From contig NZ_JARXYR010000002.1 of the NCBI RefSeq assembly GCF_029893635.1, forward strand, positions 967,001-1,031,000: a stretch of DNA of 64,000 nucleotides, given 5' to 3'. The position numbers and the translations under genes are program-made. The stretch comes from Variovorax sp. TBS-050B (GTDB lineage: Bacteria > Pseudomonadota > Gammaproteobacteria > Burkholderiales > Burkholderiaceae_C). This document shows, in pieces, positions 59,228 to 64,000 of the stretch. The notes under the pieces are model-generated. The model made no database searches and was not told where the DNA came from. It was given only the letters and a program-made list of their open reading frames with translations. Position 1 is the first letter of the stretch; every line of letters starts with the position of its first letter.

Positions 59228-60271
59228 TCAGTCCTGCGCCACCTGCAGCACCAGCTTGCCGAAGTTCTCGCCGCTGAAAAGGCGGTTCAGCGCCTCGGGG
59301 AAGGTGTCGAGGCCCACGGCCACGTCTTCCTTGCTCTTCATGCGGCCGTCCTTCAGATAGCCGGCGAGTTCGGCCACCGCGACCGGGAAGCGGTCGGCGT
59401 AGTCGAACACCACGATGCCTTCCATGCGCGCCCGGTTCACGAGCAGGCTCAGGTAGTTCTTCGGGCCCGCCGACGGCATGCTGTTGGCGTTGTTGTACTG
59501 GCTGATCGCGCCGCAGATGATCACGCGCGCCTTGCGCGCGAGCCGCGCGAGCACCGCATCGAGGATCTCGCCGCCCACGTTGTCGAAGTAGATGTCCACG
59601 CCCTTCGGGCAATGGGTCTTGAGCCCCTCGCGCACCGCGCCCGGGCCGGCCTTGTAGTCGATGCAGGCATCGAAGCCCAGCTCCTTCACCACCCAGTCGC
59701 ACTTGGCCTGGCCGCCCGCGATGCCCACGACGCGGCAGCCCTTGATCTTCGCGAGCTGGCCCACGGTCTGGCCCACCGCGCCGGCCGCGCCGGAGATGAC
59801 GACCGTCTCGCCGGGCTTGGGCTGGCCCACGTCCATCAGGCCGAAGTAGCCGGTCATGCCCGGCATGCCGAGCACGTTGAGCCACTGGTGGATGCTGCCC
59901 ATGCCGAGGTCGATCTTCGCGAGGCCGTTGCGCTGGATGTCTTCCTGCGCAACGAGGGCGTACTCCTGCACGCCGAGCGTGCCGTAGACGGTGTCGCCCA
60001 CCGCGAACCGCGGGTTCTTCGAAGCGACCACGCGGCCGACGCCGCCCGCGCGCATCACCGCGTCGATGGCCACGGGCGCGATGTAGCTCTTCGCGTCGTT
60101 GAGCCAGCCGCGCATGGCCGGATCGAGCGACAGCGACAGCGTGCGCACCAGCACGCCGCCCTCGGCCGGCTCGCCCACGGGCTCGGTGGTGAAGCGCCAG
60201 TGCTCGCGCGTGGCGGCGCCCTCGGGGCGCTTGGCGAGGCGGACCTGGTGGTTGACGAGGGGGCTGCTCAT
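59228..60271 (-). CDS. NADPH-dependent medium-chain reductase, CurA-like
   Basis: A 347-residue zinc-free MDR enzyme of the leukotriene B4 dehydrogenase / CurA type. The NADPH motif is SGAAGAVGQTVGQLAKIKGCRVVGIAGG, and the family block GVDIYFDNVGGEILDAVL follows. The start MSSPLVNHQVRLAKRPEG is chosen as the first Met that fits the family, after GGAGACC. Reduces carbon-carbon double bonds of enones. Physiological substrate unknown. Confidence 0.92.
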   Translation of the reverse strand: MSSPLVNHQVRLAKRPEGAATREHWRFTTEPVGEPAEGGVLVRTLSLSLDPAMRGWLNDAKSYIAPVAIDAVMRAGGVGRVVASKNPRFAVGDTVYGTLGVQEYALVAQEDIQRNGLAKIDLGMGSIHQWLNVLGMPGMTGYFGLMDVGQPKPGETVVISGAAGAVGQTVGQLAKIKGCRVVGIAGGQAKCDWVVKELGFDACIDYKAGPGAVREGLKTHCPKGVDIYFDNVGGEILDAVLARLARKARVIICGAISQYNNANSMPSAGPKNYLSLLVNRARMEGIVVFDYADRFPVAVAELAGYLKDGRMKSKEDVAVGLDTFPEALNRLFSGENFGKLVLQVAQD

Positions 60272-60364
60272 GGGGTCTCCTTGATCGATGGCGCCGGAAG
60301 GCTGCGCATCGTAGCCCCGCGGCACGCGCCGCCCGGTAGCGCAGGCGACAGAGCCGCCGGCGCG

Positions 60365-61765
60365 CTACAGCCGCACGACGATCTGCAGCCCGGGCGCCGC
60401 GTTCCGCACCGTCAGGCTGCCGCCGTGCGCCTCGGCGATCAGCCGGCACAGGTACATGCCCAGGCCCACGCCGCCGGTGGCGCGCGCACGGGCGCCGTCG
60501 GTGCGGTAGAAGGGCTCGGTCAGCCGTTCGAGCTGCGCCTCCTCCACGCCGGGGCCGTGGTCGCGCACCTCGAGTTCGACGCCCTGCGTCGCGCCGTCCA
60601 CCACCGCGCGCAGCGCCACGCAGGGCGGCCGCGGCGCGTCGGCGCTGTAGCGCAGCGCGTTGTCGAGCAGGTTGCGCAGCAGCAGGCGGATACGCATGCG
60701 GTCGACCGAATGCGGCGGCAGCCCCTCGGCCAGGTCGAGGTGCACGCGCTGCGCGTCGGGCATCTCGGCCACGGTGTCGCGCACCAGGCCGGCCAGATCG
60801 ACCGGCTCGCGCTGCAGCGCCACGTGCGGGCTCGCGAGGCGCTCGCTCTCGAGCAGGTCGCTGATGAGGTCGCGCATCTCGTTGAGGTCGCGCAGCAGCG
60901 CCTCGCGCTCGGCCGCGCCCTCGGGCGTGGCGGGCAGCAGCTCGGCATTGAGCCGCGCGCGCGTGAGCGGCGAGCGCAACTCGTGGCTCAGCGCGAGCAG
61001 CAGGCCGCGCTTGGCGTCGAGCATGGCCTGGATGTCGTTGGCCATGGTGTTGATGCGCTCGGCGAGGTCGCCCAGGTCGTCGTTGCGGCGCACCGGAATC
61101 GGCTCGCTGAACTCGCCGCGGCCGAAGCGCTGCGCGCCCTCGCGGATGTCGATCAGCGGACGCAGCAGCCGGCTCACGTAGGCATAGCCCAGCACCACGA
61201 GCAGCAGCAGCATGCACAGCGTGGCCCAGCCGGCGGCCCGCGGCGCGAGCTGCCAGAGCTTGGGCGCCCAGCCGAAGATGACGCGGTGGCCGTCGGCGGT
61301 CGGGCGGATGAACCACTTGTCGCTCCAGGGCGCCTCGTCGTCGCGGCCGTGCATCCAGCCGCTGCGGCCGTTGGTGCCGCGCGGGTTGGAGTCCCAGTTG
61401 ACCGTCGGGCCCACGATGCGGATCGTGATCGGCAGCCGGTTCACCATGGCCTGCGCGCGCGCCACGTCGGGCGGCGTGCCGAGTTCGGCGACGAGCCGGT
61501 CCGCATAGTCGACGAGCATCGGCTTCGCGGCCTCGGCCCAGCCGGTGGAGAAGGCGCGCTTCATGCCGCCCATGAAGACCACCGCCATCACCAGCGCCAG
61601 CATCATGAAGGTCATGACGAGCCGGATGCGCAGCGACCGGCGCCAGCGCCGCTTGCCCTGCACCTTCTCGTGCCACTGCGCGTGCCACTCGCGGTGCAGC
61701 TCCTTGCGGCGAGCGGCCATCTCGCACCACGCGGCGCGAAGGCCGCGCCTTCGGCCCGCTCTCAT
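60365..61765 (-). CDS. Two-component sensor histidine kinase
   Basis: A 466-residue membrane kinase. Two helices (about residues 46-66 and 180-198) enclose a periplasmic sensor domain of about 110 residues. HAMP follows, then the HisKA box LALSHELRSPLTRARLN with phospho-acceptor His261, and the ATPase domain with NLLDNALRYS, DHGPGV and GVGLGMYLC. The first 45 residues are unusually basic and Trp/His-rich. It overlaps the response regulator stop by ATGA and forms a pair with it. Confidence 0.92.
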   Translation of the reverse strand: MRAGRRRGLRAAWCEMAARRKELHREWHAQWHEKVQGKRRWRRSLRIRLVMTFMMLALVMAVVFMGGMKRAFSTGWAEAAKPMLVDYADRLVAELGTPPDVARAQAMVNRLPITIRIVGPTVNWDSNPRGTNGRSGWMHGRDDEAPWSDKWFIRPTADGHRVIFGWAPKLWQLAPRAAGWATLCMLLLLVVLGYAYVSRLLRPLIDIREGAQRFGRGEFSEPIPVRRNDDLGDLAERINTMANDIQAMLDAKRGLLLALSHELRSPLTRARLNAELLPATPEGAAEREALLRDLNEMRDLISDLLESERLASPHVALQREPVDLAGLVRDTVAEMPDAQRVHLDLAEGLPPHSVDRMRIRLLLRNLLDNALRYSADAPRPPCVALRAVVDGATQGVELEVRDHGPGVEEAQLERLTEPFYRTDGARARATGGVGLGMYLCRLIAEAHGGSLTVRNAAPGLQIVVRL

Positions 61766-62454
61766 GCGGGCTCGCTGCGTGCCACGGCCAGCGCGTAGCC
61801 CGCGTTGCGCAGCGTCTTGATGCAGTCCAGCGGCTCGAGCTTCTTGCGCAGGCGGCTCACCACGATGTCGACCGCGCGCGTGTAGAGCTCGGCCTCGTGG
61901 CCGCGCAGCCGGTTGAGGATGTCGTCGCGGCTGAACACCTTGCCGGGCTCGGCCGCGAGCAGTGCCAGCAGTTCGAACTCGGTGCCCGTGAGCTCGACGC
62001 GCTCGCCGTGGCGCAGCACCTGCCGCCGGTCGATGTCGAGCGTGAGCCCGTCGAACACCCGCAGCTGCGCGCTGGCGGCCGCGGGCGGCGCGGCGCGCTG
62101 CCGCCGCAGGATGGTCTGCACGCGCGCCACGAGCTCGCGCGGCTCGAAGGGCTTGGGCACGTAGTCGTCGGCGCCGAGTTCGAGGCCGACCACGCGGTCC
62201 ATCACTTCGCCGCGCGCGGTGAGCATCACGATCGGGATGTCGCTCTCCTTGCGGATCTCGCGGCACAGCGCGAAGCCGTCCATCTCGGGCAGCATCACGT
62301 CGAGGATGGCGGCGTCGTAGCTGCCGGCGCGCAGCCGGGCCAGCCCTTCGCTCGGCCGGGCGGCGCTCTCGAGCGTGCAGCCGAAGCGTGCGAAGTAGGT
62401 GGTCAGCGGCGCGGCGAGATGCTCGTCGTCGTCGATCAGCAGGATGCGCGGCAT
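61762..62454 (-). CDS. OmpR/PhoB-family response regulator
   Basis: A 230-residue regulator. The receiver domain has acidic pocket DDDEH, phospho-acceptor Asp52 (AAILDVMLPEMDG) and the switch Lys in VPKPFEP. The C-terminal winged helix shows LTGTEFELLALLAAEPGKVFSRDDILNRLRGHE and RAVDIVVSRLRKKLE, as in CpxR/RstA-type regulators. It probably controls the upstream Spy/CpxP-like gene. Confidence 0.93.
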   Translation of the reverse strand: MPRILLIDDDEHLAAPLTTYFARFGCTLESAARPSEGLARLRAGSYDAAILDVMLPEMDGFALCREIRKESDIPIVMLTARGEVMDRVVGLELGADDYVPKPFEPRELVARVQTILRRQRAAPPAAASAQLRVFDGLTLDIDRRQVLRHGERVELTGTEFELLALLAAEPGKVFSRDDILNRLRGHEAELYTRAVDIVVSRLRKKLEPLDCIKTLRNAGYALAVARSEPA

Positions 62455-62515
62455 GGCGGGATTGTGCCTCCTGGCGAACAGCTGGCTGACGATCAGCCCT
62501 GCCGGCATCGCTTCA

Positions 62516-63010
62516 TCACCACGGGTCGGCCCGCCCGATGCGGCCCAGGTGCGTCGCGCCCAGGCCGGTCGCGTACTTGAGGCCGTGGCCGAAGACGCGG
62601 TCGAGCCCGATGTGGGCGCACCAGATCAGGCCGCCGGCCAGCGCCCAGGGCGCTGCGGCGAGCACGCCGAAGACCAGCAGCGCCACCGCGCCCGCATAGG
62701 AGTGCGTGGCGTTGTAGAGCGCGGCGCCGACGCGCGGTCCCGCGAGATAGCCCAGCAGTGCGAGGTCGGGCGCAAAGAGCCAGAGCGCGAACACGCCCCA
62801 GCCGGCACCGAACTGCGCATAGGCGGCCAGTGCCGCGCCGAGCACCACTGCGCCTTCGAGCCGCAGCAGCGTCCGCACGCCGCCCGCGACGGCCGCGTCC
62901 TGCGGGGCCGCGGAGGCCGCGGCGCCGGCATGCGGCCGACCCCACGGCGCCGACAAGCCCGCCGAGGACGCGCGCTGCGCGACGACCGGCAACGACGCCA
63001 GCCTATCCAT
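62516..63010 (-). CDS. DUF4260-type membrane protein
   Basis: A 164-residue protein with about four hydrophobic segments after a polar 40-residue N terminus. The pattern LLRLEGAVVLGAALAAYAQFGAGWGVFALWLFAPDLALLGYLAGPRVGAALYNATHSY, ending in HIGLDRVFGHGLKYATGLGATHLG, fits DUF4260. Function unknown. It overlaps the Spy/CpxP-like gene by eight bases and precedes the response regulator. Confidence 0.82.
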   Translation of the reverse strand: MDRLASLPVVAQRASSAGLSAPWGRPHAGAAASAAPQDAAVAGGVRTLLRLEGAVVLGAALAAYAQFGAGWGVFALWLFAPDLALLGYLAGPRVGAALYNATHSYAGAVALLVFGVLAAAPWALAGGLIWCAHIGLDRVFGHGLKYATGLGATHLGRIGRADPW

Positions 63011-63461
63011 GGTGCCTCCAGCGGCGGCCGCCACGCTCGAGGAAGTCGCGCACCTTCTGCTGCTGCGCCGGATTCAGGTGGTCGAAGAAATCGGCCGCGG
63101 CGGCGATGACCTCGGGGCTGCCGCTGCGCACGGTCGCGGTCTTTTCCTCGATCAGGCGGGCGGCGCCGGCCTGGTCGAGCTTGTCGCCGGCGAACAGCGC
63201 GCGGAACTGCGAGCGCGGATCGCCGCCCCCGCGCATGGCCTCGCGCTGCGCCTGCAGCTTCTCGGCCAGCACGGTGAGCTTCTGTTTCTGCGCCGCGTCG
63301 AGCTCGAGCTTGCCGCCGATGCGCTCGACCATCCTGGCGCGGAATTCCGCGCCGTCGCCGCCGCCCCAGCCATGGCGATGGCCGGCGCAGCCGGCGATGC
63401 TGCCCGCGACGACCGCGAGGCCCGCAAAGCCGAAGAGCGTGCGTTTGATCCAGTGTTTCAT
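63003..63461 (-). CDS. Spy/CpxP-family periplasmic (lipo)protein
   Basis: A 152-residue helical envelope protein. The signal peptide ends with SIAGC, a possible lipobox, then a His/Gly-rich stretch HRHGWGGGDGAEF, a helical body LELDAAQKQKLTVLAEKLQAQREAM with the LTxxQ-like region, and FFDHLNPAQQQKVRDFLERGGRRW at the end. Spy and CpxP proteins buffer envelope or metal stress and tune sensor kinases. The gene order before a regulator/kinase pair supports that role. Confidence 0.87.
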   Translation of the reverse strand: MKHWIKRTLFGFAGLAVVAGSIAGCAGHRHGWGGGDGAEFRARMVERIGGKLELDAAQKQKLTVLAEKLQAQREAMRGGGDPRSQFRALFAGDKLDQAGAARLIEEKTATVRSGSPEVIAAAADFFDHLNPAQQQKVRDFLERGGRRWRHHG

Positions 63462-63508
63462 GATGTTCCTTGCTGGCCCCGGGGACCTGCCGCCCCGCGG
63501 GCGGGGTT

Positions 63509-63880
63509 TCAGAGCCTGCTGCTGGCGGCCGTGGCGGCGCGCATGTCGACGGGGTTCTGCATCGTCGAGACGACCTTGCTGTTGACGCGCGAACCCGGCG
63601 TCACGTTCTGGTCGGGCTGGGCGGCGGTGCGCATGGCCTCCGCCACGACGCTGGCGCGGTCCTTCGACACCGCCACCGTCTCGGCGCCGCGCGAGCCGCG
63701 CACCACGTTCTGGTCGGGGGCGGAAGCCGCACGCACGGCTTCGGCGTTGACGTCGGCGCGGCTCAGGGCCGACGCGATGGGCTGCACGCCTTCGTAGGTC
63801 TCGGCCTTGGCGCCGGCGGCGGCGAGCATGGCGAAGGAGGCGACGGCGACGAGCTGCGGAAGCTGCGAGAGGGATTTCAT
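63509..63880 (-). CDS. Small secreted DUF4148-like protein with internal duplication
   Basis: A 123-residue secreted protein. The signal peptide is MKSLSQLPQLVAVASFAMLAAAGAKA. The mature part begins ETYEGVQPI and holds two copies of a unit of about 32 residues: SRADVNAEAVRAASAPDQNV and DRASVVAEAMRTAAQPDQNV, each followed by (V/T)xGSR. DUF4148 proteins are abundant in Comamonadaceae and have no known function. ATG 63880 is preferred, since the signal peptide starts there. Confidence 0.78.
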   Translation of the reverse strand: MKSLSQLPQLVAVASFAMLAAAGAKAETYEGVQPIASALSRADVNAEAVRAASAPDQNVVRGSRGAETVAVSKDRASVVAEAMRTAAQPDQNVTPGSRVNSKVVSTMQNPVDMRAATAASSRL

Positions 63881-63964
63881 TTCGGGCCTTTCTTTCGGTG
63901 GTGAAGAGGAGGCCTGATGGTGCTTGCCGGGGCGCGGCAAGTCCTTTCGCCGCGGTTTCGGCGT

Positions 63965-63979
63965 GTTTCGTTAAGTTTC
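63965..63979 (+). promoter_or_regulatory. Candidate response-regulator box
   Basis: GTTTC-N5-GTTTC (reverse complement GAAAC-N5-GAAAC) is a 10-base-period direct repeat of the kind bound by OmpR/CpxR-type regulators. It lies about 85 bases upstream of the first gene of the cluster that encodes such a regulator. The match is to the arrangement, not to a proven consensus. Confidence 0.4.
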
Positions 63980-64000
63980 AGTTCGCGCCCGGCGCGCGAT

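Noticed and set aside
63493..63506. Terminator after the DUF4148-like gene
   Set aside because: CCCCG/CGGGG is a five-base stem in very GC-rich sequence without a T run; not enough support.

Overview
The window reads as a chromosomal segment of a high-GC betaproteobacterium, most likely a Variovorax-like member of the Comamonadaceae. The evidence is roughly 70% GC in most genes, a complete rut pyrimidine-degradation cluster with RutR, a dat-ybeD-lipB-lipA cluster, a class ID cytochrome c, DUF4148-like secreted proteins, and families of GC-rich intergenic hairpin repeats. No rRNA, tRNA, CRISPR, transposase or prophage gene was recognised. Coding density is very high and many genes overlap by four bases.

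Left part (1-7702): the end of a tripartite RND efflux operon (adaptor, inner-membrane pump with a frameshift, outer-membrane lipoprotein), a membrane-anchored cytochrome c5 closed by a clear terminator, then a minus-strand hypothetical, a YheT-type hydrolase and an NTF2-like protein.

Pyrimidine region (7703-20221): rutABCDEF, with rutR facing it. Behind rutR, and divergent from it, lies a seven-gene operon: Fe(II)/2-oxoglutarate dioxygenase, VOC protein, BMP-type substrate-binding protein, ABC ATPase, two permeases and an isochorismatase-like hydrolase. Both rutA and the dioxygenase gene are preceded by a RutR-like palindrome and a sigma-54 -24/-12 promoter. The rutA promoter also has a consensus IHF site and an NtrC-like site. 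This suggests one nitrogen- and pyrimidine-controlled regulon in which the second operon supplies uptake (no rutG is present) and extra oxidation or hydrolysis steps. It is the best candidate for an undescribed system in the window.

Middle part (20222-36033): a Rossmann protein, lemA with two TPM-domain genes, a ligase-associated DNA-repair cluster (MBL exonuclease, ATP-dependent ligase, Lhr-like helicase, PdeM) split by an opposite-strand trxC, and a minus-strand sugar operon (ROK regulator, ABC ATPase, permease, binding protein, Gfo/Idh/MocA dehydrogenase).

Core part (36034-47064): the F1Fo ATP synthase operon on the minus strand, atpI-B-E-F-H-A-G-D-C, with an extra small lipoprotein gene between atpG and atpD. 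Divergent from it is dat-ybeD-lipB-lipA.

Glycan island (47065-54370): eight minus-strand genes of visibly lower GC. They encode a PLP aminotransferase, an SMR-type flippase subunit, a beta-propeller protein, a left-handed beta-helix acyltransferase, a methyltransferase, a GT2 with membrane anchors (frameshifted), a WbqC protein and a large GT-C-like membrane protein. Together they look like synthesis and surface transfer of an unusual amino sugar.

Right end (54371-64000): an acyl-CoA synthetase-like enzyme, an ArsB/SLC13-like permease, an AraC regulator with a DMT transporter, a small frameshifted gene, a CurA-type reductase, and a minus-strand cluster of secreted protein, Spy/CpxP-like protein, DUF4260 protein, response regulator and sensor kinase.

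Four genes carry a single-base insertion in a short homopolymer, which looks more like residual sequencing error than biology. GC-rich intergenic repeats of two families sit inside operons. One copy has become part of the helicase reading frame, and another supplies the probable start codon of a TPM gene.
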